From Acidobacteriaceae bacterium (GTDB lineage: Bacteria > Acidobacteriota > Terriglobia > Terriglobales > Acidobacteriaceae): a DNA stretch of 40,926 bases. The stretch covers positions 1 through 40,926 of the forward strand of contig JABFXN010000178.1 in assembly GCA_013361705.1 (NCBI GenBank). The letters are read 5' to 3'. The position numbers and the translations under genes are program-made. This document shows, piece after piece, positions 27,443-35,232 of this stretch. A model generated the notes under the pieces. It searched no databases. It was not told where the DNA came from and saw nothing but the letters and a program-made list of their open reading frames with translations. Numbering within the stretch: the stretch's first letter is position 1; the number at the start of each line of letters is the position of its first letter.

Positions 27443-27588
27443 TTCCGAGCCTGCCTCCTGACGGTAAGCTTCATCGAGGTGCTGCTCCGGTTTCCAACGA
27501 TTTGCAGGGAAGAATGCGAATCATGCAGGGAGGCCGCGGGACTTTCGGTTCACGGAACTAACCTACGAATAAATACGTAGATGCATCC

Positions 27589-29043
27589 ATGAAACTTCCC
27601 CGCATCTTTGCCATTTGGGCACTCGCTATTTGCTCCGCCTTCTTGCCAGCGCAGGTCTCCGGACCCGCATTCGATGTCTCCACCGTTGATACTGATGTTG
27701 CCCATGCGATGCGTGAGTTTCATGCACCAGGTGTGGCCGTTGGCATTCTTGTCGACGGCAAGGTTGTGCTGGCGAAAGGCTATGGCGTTCGTCGCGCGGG
27801 CTCACCCGAAGCTGTTGATGCCGATACGCTCTTCGATATCGGGTCCATTACGAAGTCGTTTACCGGGATGGCCGTAGCGGAGATGGTTGATGACGGGAAG
27901 CTCGACTTCGATACACCCGTCACGCAGTACCTGCCAGGCTTTCGGCTCTACGATCCCATTGCGACACAGTTGATTACGCCGCGCGATCTGCTAGGACATC
28001 GTTCCGGGCTTTCGCGGCATGACTTTATCCGCTACAGCACCCATCTCACGCCCGACGAGTTTATCCAGCGGCTGCGCTACCTGGAGCCAAACCATACCTT
28101 TCGCGAGACCTTCCAGTACAACAACCTGATGTATGTGGTGGCGGGTTATCTCGCCGGCCATGTGAATGGCACAAGCTGGGAGCAGCTCTTTCATGACCGC
28201 ATCTTTGTGCCGCTGGGCATGACACATTCCAATACCTCTGCACGAGAGATACAGCAGAGCCCAGACTTCGCTACGCCGCACGAGGTTAAGGATGATGCGG
28301 CGACACCCATCCCGTTCTATGACTATCAGTCCTTCGGTATCGGTCCGAATGGAGCCGTGAACTCGTCGGTTAACGACATGTTGAAGTACCTTGCCTTCCA
28401 TGTGGGCGACGGTATGGCAGACGGACAGATTCACCGCGCTATCTCAGCAGATGGCGATCTCAGCTATGCGATGGGATGGATCATCGAACACCGCGCGGGG
28501 TATCGCCTGCTTCTACACGATGGATCCATCAATGGGTTTACGGCGATGGTGGCTCTGATTCCGGAGAAGCACACAGCAATTGTTGTGTTGAATAATGCCG
28601 AGACCGCCTTGCCCAAGGCAGTAGCGGAGAACTTTCTAAGCCGTTATCTCAGTCTTCCGTTTCACGACCGGATTGATGCGATGAAGCAGGGCCTCGAAAC
28701 CGGCAGGAAGAAAAGCGCAGAAGCTGACGCAGCCTTCGAAGCGGGACGCCTGCCTCATGCACCCGCAACGCTGCCGCTTTCCGCATATGCGGGAGAGTGG
28801 TTTCATCCTGCGTTTGGCAAAGTGTCTATGACGGCAGAGGGAGATACCCTCGACCTTCACTTCGACGTCGTGACACTGCACTTCCGCCATTACAACTACG
28901 ACACCTTTGTCGCGAGCGATCCATTCACGGGCCGGCTGACAGCGAGCTTCCATCTGGATGCCCAGGGCAAGGTAACGGAGCTTTCAATTCCGTTGGAGAG
29001 AACGGTGAAGCCGTCTGTCTTTACTCGGCCGGGGAAGAGTTAA
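27589..29043 (+). CDS. Exported serine hydrolase (class C beta-lactamase / PBP-like)
   Basis: LFDIGSITKSFTGMAVAEMV (SxTK), YNNLMYVVAGYLA (YxN-like), LLLHDGSINGF. Confidence 0.9.
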   Translation: MKLPRIFAIWALAICSAFLPAQVSGPAFDVSTVDTDVAHAMREFHAPGVAVGILVDGKVVLAKGYGVRRAGSPEAVDADTLFDIGSITKSFTGMAVAEMVDDGKLDFDTPVTQYLPGFRLYDPIATQLITPRDLLGHRSGLSRHDFIRYSTHLTPDEFIQRLRYLEPNHTFRETFQYNNLMYVVAGYLAGHVNGTSWEQLFHDRIFVPLGMTHSNTSAREIQQSPDFATPHEVKDDAATPIPFYDYQSFGIGPNGAVNSSVNDMLKYLAFHVGDGMADGQIHRAISADGDLSYAMGWIIEHRAGYRLLLHDGSINGFTAMVALIPEKHTAIVVLNNAETALPKAVAENFLSRYLSLPFHDRIDAMKQGLETGRKKSAEADAAFEAGRLPHAPATLPLSAYAGEWFHPAFGKVSMTAEGDTLDLHFDVVTLHFRHYNYDTFVASDPFTGRLTASFHLDAQGKVTELSIPLERTVKPSVFTRPGKS

Positions 29044-29147
29044 AAGTTGAGGCGTTAAGGCAGGGAGTCGTTGAAGCAAAGCACGGTGAGAATTTGAAAT
29101 CGATGATGGGGATATAACAGGCGGGCCTATGTCCCCGAGGGAGACCA

Positions 29148-29171
29148 CCCCAACGAACAAGTTCGTTGGGG
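29148..29171. repeat. Family B palindrome, perfect copy
   Basis: CCCCAACGAAC-AA-GTTCGTTGGGG: 11-bp perfect arms. Confidence 0.85.
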
Positions 29172-29211
29172 ACCCCGGACATGGGTCAGCCGGTACATGA
29201 GCATCTCGAAT

Positions 29212-29487
29212 TCATTGATACACCCTAGGTTCCGCGAGTTCTTCTTCTTCCTCGGAGGAGCCCTCTATCTGTTTTCCTGCAGGCGTCTTTTCAAAGGCGA
29301 GTAGATCGCCCGGCTGGCATTCGAGAACCTCGCACAGCAGCTCCAGCGTGCTGAACCGGATTGCTTTGGCGCGGCCGGTTTTCAGAACCGAGAGGTTCTG
29401 TGGCGTGATGCCGACCCGTTCTGCGAGGGTATTCAGCTTCATCTTCCGGCGGGCAAGCATCACATCGACATTGACAACAATTGGCAC
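29212..29487 (-). CDS. XRE/Cro-CI family HTH regulator
   Basis: VVNVDVMLARRKMKLNTLAERVGITPQNLSVLKTGRAKAIRFSTLELLCEVLECQPGDLLAFE. Confidence 0.88.
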   Translation of the reverse strand: MPIVVNVDVMLARRKMKLNTLAERVGITPQNLSVLKTGRAKAIRFSTLELLCEVLECQPGDLLAFEKTPAGKQIEGSSEEEEELAEPRVYQ

Positions 29488-29509
29488 TGCGAACGCTCCT
29501 TCCGGCGGG

Positions 29510-30037
29510 TCAGATGGTCAGTTCGTTTTCTTCGCGCATCGCCGCGGCCATCTCCATGAGCCACGAGATGACAATGACCGTTACGCCAATGGCGATTGAG
29601 TCCATGCGGAAGTAGAAGGAGTGTGGAAGGCGCCGCTCGGATAAAACCACCGCAGCGGCAATCCATATAAGATTTGCCGCTGCCCAAAGGAGGGCGGTTA
29701 TACCCAGTTGCCGGATCTCGCCGGCGGATGCAACTGTAAAAATCTTGCCTTCCGTATAGTTCCGAAATAACCGTTACAGGTGATAGAGCCCTTTGATGGG
29801 AACAGCGATCGCAAGCACGGCGACCACAGCCATAAGGATGCGTTGATACCCACCCAGTGAGCTCAATGGGATCGAGATATCGAAGGCACGGATGATTCCA
29901 CCCCTTCCAATGCAGATACCGGCGATACAGGCAAGCAACAACAGGAACATAACAAACAATGCTCCCTGGCAGATCCGTCTTAAAACCTGGCTGAACGACC
30001 GAATCCTATGCAGCTTTCTCTCGAGTTCGGAATCCAT
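29510..30037 (-). pseudogene. DUF2975 family membrane protein interrupted by one in-frame TAA (29774-29776)
   Basis: MDSELERKLHRIRSF...VPIKGLYHL-stop-RLFRNYTEGKIFTVASAGEIRQLGITALLWAAANLIWIAAAVVLSERRLPHSFYFRMDSIAIGVTVIVISWLMEMAAAMREENELTI; the same frame continues to TGA at 29510-29512. Confidence 0.8.
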
Positions 30038-30105
30038 GAACGATACCTCCGTAGATCTCCAACACCATCGAAGAAACAGTAAGGCGCCGCAACTTCCTTG
30101 TCAAT

Positions 30106-30134
30106 ATTTATTTATCGTTTTTCGATAAATAAAT
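30106..30134. promoter_or_regulatory. AT-rich perfect palindrome upstream of DUF2975-XRE; candidate operator
   Basis: atttatttatcg-ttttt-cgataaataaat: 12-bp perfect arms, 69 nt upstream of the DUF2975 start. Confidence 0.5.
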
Positions 30135-30162
30135 AGCGTTTATCCGCCATAACTGGTTCGCA

Positions 30163-30339
30163 AGCTCCCCTTCTTTGAAGAGGAGCTACCAAATTCGATG
30201 GCCTTGGATCACGTTCGAGAGTGAACTCGTGTCGGTCTCTGCCGCAGGTGCTTGCGGTTGCTCGTAAGTACAACCTTACGTGTCAGTTCCGCAATCTCAT
30301 GAATCGCATTTCCTGCCTCGATCGGGCAGGAGAGCGATT
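30163..30339 (+). other. Hairpin-rich region upstream of ppa
   Basis: Four successive hairpins: 30163-30187, 30242-30257, 30263-30280, 30302-30339. Confidence 0.5.
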
Positions 30340-30432
30340 AAAGGAAGTACCAAGGTGTGTCCTGGACGCGGATGGGGAGACTCATTCGCGTCATTTTTTC
30401 GTTTTGATTACACCGACTCGAGGAGTTACGCG

Positions 30433-30963
30433 ATGAAGGTATTGGCTGATCCTACTGCTCTATCTCCGACAAATGGGAGCGATGACGAACTGCAGGTGAT
30501 TGTCGAGACGCCTGCAAAAAGCCGGAATAAGTTTGCTTTCGATCCCGCCCAGGGAATCTTTGCGCTGAAAAAGATCCTGCCCGCGGGAATGGAGTTTCCC
30601 TATGACTTCGGCTTTGTGCCAAAGACAGAGGGCGGTGATGGCGACCCTCTGGACGTTCTGCTGCTGATGGACGAACCTGCATTTCCAGGAATAGCCGTGA
30701 AGGCTCGCATTCTGGGTGTGATTGAAGGCGAACAGATCGACGGCAAGAAGAAGATCCGCAACGACCGGCTGGTCGCCGTCGCCACAGCCTCGCAATCGTA
30801 TGCCGACGTCGAACGCCTCGACGATCTGCCGAAGAAATGGATCCAAGAGATCGAGATGTTCTTCGTTCACTATCACAAGCTGGAGGGCAAGGAGTACCGG
30901 TTGCTTGGATGCAAGGGACCGAAGACGGCGAAGCGCCTGCTTGCCTCTTCCCAGACGAAGTAA
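30433..30963 (+). CDS. ppa: Inorganic pyrophosphatase
   Basis: NKFAFDPAQGIFALKKILPAGMEFPYDFGFVPKTEGGDGDPLDVLLLMDEPAFPG; start at ATG 30433 after gaggag. Confidence 0.93.
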   Translation: MKVLADPTALSPTNGSDDELQVIVETPAKSRNKFAFDPAQGIFALKKILPAGMEFPYDFGFVPKTEGGDGDPLDVLLLMDEPAFPGIAVKARILGVIEGEQIDGKKKIRNDRLVAVATASQSYADVERLDDLPKKWIQEIEMFFVHYHKLEGKEYRLLGCKGPKTAKRLLASSQTK

Positions 30964-30977
30964 GCGACGTACATCGT

Positions 30978-31337
30978 ATGAGCGAATACTTGATTCGATT
31001 CGTCATTGGAGGAGCGGTTGTCACTGCATTTGCGATGGTGGCGGATGTCCTGCGTCCAAAGAGCTTTGCCGGCCTGTTCGGAGCAGCGCCTTCGGTCGCA
31101 CTCGCAACTCTGGGTCTGACAATCAGGCATCAGGGAGCACAATTGGCCTCAGTAGAGGCGCGATCGATGATCTTTGGAGCGATCGCCTTCCTTCTCTATG
31201 CGGCCGCGGTCAGTTGGTCGTTACGGCGATTCCATATAAGCGCCTTGACCTCGACGGTATGCCTGATGCCGCTGTGGTTTCTTGCCGCATTCACTCTGAT
31301 TGCTGTCTTCGGAGGTCCGGGGTCATGGTCGAGGTAA
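30978..31337 (+). CDS. DUF3147-like small membrane protein
   Basis: MSEYLIRFVIGGAVVTAFAMVADVLRPKSFAGLFGAAPSVALATLGLTI; start at ATG 30978. Confidence 0.7.
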   Translation: MSEYLIRFVIGGAVVTAFAMVADVLRPKSFAGLFGAAPSVALATLGLTIRHQGAQLASVEARSMIFGAIAFLLYAAAVSWSLRRFHISALTSTVCLMPLWFLAAFTLIAVFGGPGSWSR

Positions 31338-31783
31338 GATTGCGCGCGCTGAAGGAAACGAAACTCCACGAGTTCCTTCTCCGTTTCGGCTTCGGAGGGG
31401 CCTGCACAGCCATGGCCGGCTTTCTTGCTCATCGCTATGGGCCGGTGATCGGCGGCCTGTTTCTGGCATTCCCTGCGATCTTTCCGGCGAGTGTGAGCCT
31501 GGTGGAATCGCACGAGCGAGCCCGTAAACGTGAGATTGGAGTGGATGGCACACGGCGAGGACGCATGGCAGCGGCCATCGATGCCGCCGGAGCGGCCCTG
31601 GGGTGCGCAGGCCTTGTGCTGTTTGCCGTAGTGGTCTGGAAGCTGCTGCCTCATCTCAATGCGGGGCTTGTGATTGCGTTGGCCTGCTGCGTTTGGCTGA
31701 TAGCTACGCTGTTGTTGTGGGAGGTGCGTAAGCGGAGATTCTTTGGGAGACCTCGGCGAGGAACGGAAGCATTGAGTCATTGA
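31325..31783 (+). CDS. DUF3147-like small membrane protein (second gene, overlapping)
   Basis: LLRFGFGGACTAMAGFLAHRYGPVIGGLFLAFPAIFPASVSLVE; ATG 31325 overlaps the upstream stop. Confidence 0.7.
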   Translation: MVEVRLRALKETKLHEFLLRFGFGGACTAMAGFLAHRYGPVIGGLFLAFPAIFPASVSLVESHERARKREIGVDGTRRGRMAAAIDAAGAALGCAGLVLFAVVVWKLLPHLNAGLVIALACCVWLIATLLLWEVRKRRFFGRPRRGTEALSH

Positions 31784-31902
31784 AGACGTAAGTGTGGGCA
31801 CGGTCTCATCCGCCCATACGGGTGCGTTCCAGCGTGGTGAATCTGAAGTTCTGAGCGATGCGAAGGACCTGCTTTTCAATGCTTCGGATGGCAAGCCTGA
31901 TA

Positions 31903-31946
31903 CCTGGGGCGTTGCCCCAGGCTGGTATAGAACGCGCCTTCAGCGC
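31903..31946. repeat. REP-like palindromic element, family A copy 4 (partial)
   Basis: CCTGGGGCGTTGCCCCAGG (31903-31921) then ctggtatagaacgcgccttcagcgct; the left arm is missing. Confidence 0.75.
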
Positions 31947-32048
31947 TCGGAGCCGTGGCACTACCAGCTGGTATGGAATGAGTGTCTGGTGTGGACAAGC
32001 TTCTTATCCTGCCCACACGGTACGTCTTCAAACTTTCAACTTGTTTCT

Positions 32049-32438
32049 CTAGCGGTTGAGGGGAAAGACCGCTCGGACGCGAGGCTCTTTCAGGTAGAGC
32101 CCGATCCAGAGTATGGCGCCGAAGAGTACCGGCATGTACCAGATTGCCTGCTCCGCCCGCAGGTGAGTGAGGGCGGCAGCACCGAGGTAAGCCGTGAGCA
32201 GGATCGCGCCCAGAACTTCGGTGACCGGAATCAGCGCGAGCAGGCCGCCAAGCAGCGCCACAGTGCCCATGTAGGGAAGGATGCTCATGGGATAACCGAA
32301 CTGCTTGAGGCCGTCGAGCACCATCTGGGCATGGCGAAGCGTGTTGATACCGCCCGAGAGGATAAAGAGTGAGGGAATCCAGATGAGGATGCGCCCGGTC
32401 CACAGCGCGGCCTTCGAGGTGCCTGCGGTTTCAACCAT
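32049..32438 (-). CDS. DoxX-like family membrane protein
   Basis: ALWTGRILIWIPSLFILSGGINTLRH...GLKQFGYPMSILPYMG...VTEVLGAILLTAYLGAAALTHLRA. Confidence 0.85.
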   Translation of the reverse strand: MVETAGTSKAALWTGRILIWIPSLFILSGGINTLRHAQMVLDGLKQFGYPMSILPYMGTVALLGGLLALIPVTEVLGAILLTAYLGAAALTHLRAEQAIWYMPVLFGAILWIGLYLKEPRVRAVFPLNR

Positions 32439-32517
32439 GAGGCAAGGTCTCCTTTAGAGGGTTCGTCCCGTGGGATACGGGACTGCCGCCAAGGATACGA
32501 AATCCTGAGGGACCGGG

Positions 32518-33405
32518 CTAGGCCGGCTGCATGAAACTGAGAGCGCGGACGAGGTAGTCCTTCAGCTCGCGGCGCGGAACAACGGCATCGAGGAAACCGT
32601 GCTCCAGCAGGAACTCCGCGCGCTGGAAGCCTTCGGGAAGCTTCTGGCGGATCGTCTGCTCAATGACGCGGGGACCGGCGAAGCCGATCAGGGCTCCGGG
32701 CTCGGAGATGTTGAGATCGCCCAGCATGGCGAAGCTAGCCGTAACGCCACCGGTGGTGGGATCGGTCATCAGGGAGATGAACGGAATCTTTTCGGCGTCG
32801 AGACGCGTAAGAGCCGTCGAGACCTTGGCAAGCTGCATCAGGGAGGCGATGCCCTCCATCATGCGGGCTCCGCCGGAGGCCGAAATGATGATGAGCGGAG
32901 TCTTGGCCTCGTAGGCGCGGTCCACAGCGCGGGCGATGGTCTCGCCGACGACGGAGCCCATGGAGCCACCGATGAAGCCATATTCCATCACCGAAAGAAC
33001 GACACGATGCGGCCCCATCTGGCCGACGGCATTGATGATGGCGTCGTTCAGGTTGGTCTTACGGCGGGCTGCCTGCAGGCGGCCGCTGTAGCTCTTAAGA
33101 TCGGTGAAGTTCAGCGGGTCGTTGGAGCGTAGATCGAGGTCGACCAGCTCATAGCCGGGCTCAAGCAGAAGATCGATACGCGCACGGGCATCGAGGCGGA
33201 AGTGCTTGCCGCACTTGGGGCAGACCTGCAGGTTGGCTTCGAGATCAGCCTTCCAGATGATCTGCCGGCAACCCTCACACTTGATCCAAAGACCTTCCGT
33301 GCGGACTGTCTTCTCTGTGTCGTCGTTGATGATCTCGTTGTCTTCGCGCTTAAACCAGGACTTCCTGTTCGTAACCGCCTCGGCTATTTTACCGGAGCGG
33401 AGCAT
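32518..33405 (-). CDS. accD: Acetyl-CoA carboxylase carboxyltransferase subunit beta
   Basis: Zinc finger CEGCRQIIWKADLEANLQVCPKCGKHF; SASGGARMMEGIASLMQLAK; GFAGPRVIEQTIRQKLPEGFQRAEFLLEHGFLDAVV. Start trimmed to 33405 (exact start uncertain). Confidence 0.93.
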   Translation of the reverse strand: MLRSGKIAEAVTNRKSWFKREDNEIINDDTEKTVRTEGLWIKCEGCRQIIWKADLEANLQVCPKCGKHFRLDARARIDLLLEPGYELVDLDLRSNDPLNFTDLKSYSGRLQAARRKTNLNDAIINAVGQMGPHRVVLSVMEYGFIGGSMGSVVGETIARAVDRAYEAKTPLIIISASGGARMMEGIASLMQLAKVSTALTRLDAEKIPFISLMTDPTTGGVTASFAMLGDLNISEPGALIGFAGPRVIEQTIRQKLPEGFQRAEFLLEHGFLDAVVPRRELKDYLVRALSFMQPA

Positions 33406-34141
33406 ACGGTGCCGAACGGCGGAAGAAGAGGCCTCCCGCGGCACAAAGAACAAGGCCCCAGGCGATGGCAAAAGAGAGCCGCAGAGCGCCTTCCCGGCGT
33501 TCGAAGGGAAGCAGGCTCTGGCCAGCAACGACGTAGTTGCCGTTGGGAAGCGGGCGGACGGTGAGTGCCAGACGCACACGATTCTCCGGCTGCCAGGTGA
33601 TGACCGTCCGGCCCGTCTGCCGGATACGCGGAAAGATGGCGCCGGGTGGGTGCGGAAAAGCTCCATGCAGCGTGGCACTGGCAGCGATGGGTTCCCCGGC
33701 AGGGTTGTAGATGGCGGCAAAGGTATGGTCAGAACGCAGCCAGTCGAGGTCGCTGATCTCTTCCCGCGGCTGCAGCATATGCTCATCCGCTCCCTGCCCG
33801 AGTCTGGCGACGATGCTCGCCACCGCCTGACGGGGCCTGACATCGGCCTGGCGGCGTACGATCTGTTGTGCCGTAACCGCCATCACCAGGAGCACCAGGG
33901 TGGCGGCTCCAGAGAGCAGGACGGCGTGCAGCGGCCGCAAAGGTGTCGATATCCGCTCCCAAAGTCCGGAACCCAGGCTGTCCCGTAGGTGGACCAAAAG
34001 CAGCCGGCCGTGTCCCGATTGCCGCTCGTCATGGGCCTGACGTGCCGCGTCGAGCAGTTGCTCGCGATACCGTTCTCGGAATGCCTTTGGATATAGACAC
34101 AAGGATAAAGCGTAGACACGGAGGAAACGATCGAGCTTCAT
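33389..34141 (-). CDS. Hypothetical membrane protein, co-oriented with PadR
   Basis: N-terminus MKLDRFLRVYALSLCLYPKAFRERYREQLLD resembling the permease-prefix domains often next to PadR; TM helices. Confidence 0.65.
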   Translation of the reverse strand: MKLDRFLRVYALSLCLYPKAFRERYREQLLDAARQAHDERQSGHGRLLLVHLRDSLGSGLWERISTPLRPLHAVLLSGAATLVLLVMAVTAQQIVRRQADVRPRQAVASIVARLGQGADEHMLQPREEISDLDWLRSDHTFAAIYNPAGEPIAASATLHGAFPHPPGAIFPRIRQTGRTVITWQPENRVRLALTVRPLPNGNYVVAGQSLLPFERREGALRLSFAIAWGLVLCAAGGLFFRRSAPYAPLR

Positions 34142-34479
34142 GCCTTCACCTCGACGGGGCGTATGCCTTTGTCCTGAGCCATGGCGACCGCTCGCTGCAG
34201 CCGTGCTGTCTCTGCCGTAAGTACCCGCCTGCCGAGCTGGGTAACGCGATAGTAGCGCCGTCGCTCATCTTCAGAGAGACCCGTCTCCACGACAAGGCCG
34301 GAGGTCAGCAGGCGGTCGAGCGTTCCGTAGAGCGTTCCCGGTCCCATAGAGACGTGCTCGCGCGCCTCCTGCATGATGGCGTAGCCGTGCTTTTCACCGT
34401 CGGCAAGGGCGAGAAGGATGGCGAAGACTGCCGGCGTTAGCGGAAGATGATCCTCGGGCGAAGTCCTGGCGGTGCTCAT
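34138..34479 (-). CDS. PadR family transcriptional regulator
   Basis: LTPAVFAILLALADGEKHGYAIMQEAREHVSMGPGTLYGTLDRLLTSGLVVETGLSEDERRRYYRVTQLGRRVL. Confidence 0.93.
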   Translation of the reverse strand: MSTARTSPEDHLPLTPAVFAILLALADGEKHGYAIMQEAREHVSMGPGTLYGTLDRLLTSGLVVETGLSEDERRRYYRVTQLGRRVLTAETARLQRAVAMAQDKGIRPVEVKA

Positions 34480-34498
34480 GGAAGCACTCTACATCAGG

Positions 34499-34524
34499 AA
34501 CAGATATATCCGCAACAGATATAT
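34499..34524 (-). promoter_or_regulatory. Tandem direct repeat upstream of padR; candidate operator
   Basis: aacagatatat at 34499-34509 and 34514-34524, contiguous with the palindrome gatatatatc. Confidence 0.4.
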
Positions 34525-34525
34525 A

Positions 34526-35206
34526 TCAACCGGCAACCCGGCGACGACTCTTCCGGGCCATGCCCGAGATGCCGCCCACCAGCGCCAAGAAAGCGGTAAT
34601 GAAGACGGCGCGCATAGCGAACTCTGAGAGCATCTGACCGGCGTGCCCTTCGGGCGAACGCAGCAGGGAGAAGACGAGCTGCTGTTGCTGGGCGTCAATG
34701 CCGACACTCTTGTAGAACTCACCCAGCTTGTTCAGCATGTCGGCGAAAGCGGCGTCCATGGCTGCTCCGCGATGCAGGACATAACGCTGGATGACCATGA
34801 TCAGCGCGGTCGAGAAGGTGGTGAGGAACGAGACGGCGAGACCGGTTACCGTTCCGAGACGCGCGCCGATACCGCCATCCATGGGACGGTTGGGCGCCGG
34901 CTTGAGGTAGAACCAGAGCGTCGTGGTGGATGCCGTGAGAATCCAGAGAAAACGGGCGATGGAGAGCACCGGTACCAGCACAGCCAGAGCGGACAGTACC
35001 GCGGCGGCAGCGGCAACCACCAGCGAGGAGAGCAGTGCCCGGTGCCAATCGATGCGCGAGACACGCTGCAACGGCGGCAGATTGCCGGCGGCGGCTTCAT
35101 CCTCCATCTGCTCCGCGGTGACATAAAGTTGCGCCGCTCCGCAATGAGGGCAGAAGGCGGAGTCCGCGGGGAATGACTGATGGCACCGATGGCAGGTTGC
35201 GTCCAT
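34526..35206 (-). CDS. Zinc-ribbon membrane protein
   Basis: CHRCHQSFPADSAFCPHCGAAQ then several TM segments. Confidence 0.75.
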   Translation of the reverse strand: MDATCHRCHQSFPADSAFCPHCGAAQLYVTAEQMEDEAAAGNLPPLQRVSRIDWHRALLSSLVVAAAAAVLSALAVLVPVLSIARFLWILTASTTTLWFYLKPAPNRPMDGGIGARLGTVTGLAVSFLTTFSTALIMVIQRYVLHRGAAMDAAFADMLNKLGEFYKSVGIDAQQQQLVFSLLRSPEGHAGQMLSEFAMRAVFITAFLALVGGISGMARKSRRRVAG

Positions 35207-35232
35207 GCTGCTAAAAGGCTAGCAGACGAACG

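Noticed and set aside
30140-30432. Possible fluoride (crcB-motif) riboswitch upstream of ppa
   Set aside because: Fluoride riboswitches can precede pyrophosphatase genes, but I could not match the conserved crcB sequence elements in order; an Rfam scan would decide.
32518-33843. 441-aa ORF for AccD
   Set aside because: The extra N-terminal ~146 aa overlap the 33389..34141 gene on the same strand in another frame; AccD homology begins at about SWFKRED, so the start was trimmed to 33405.
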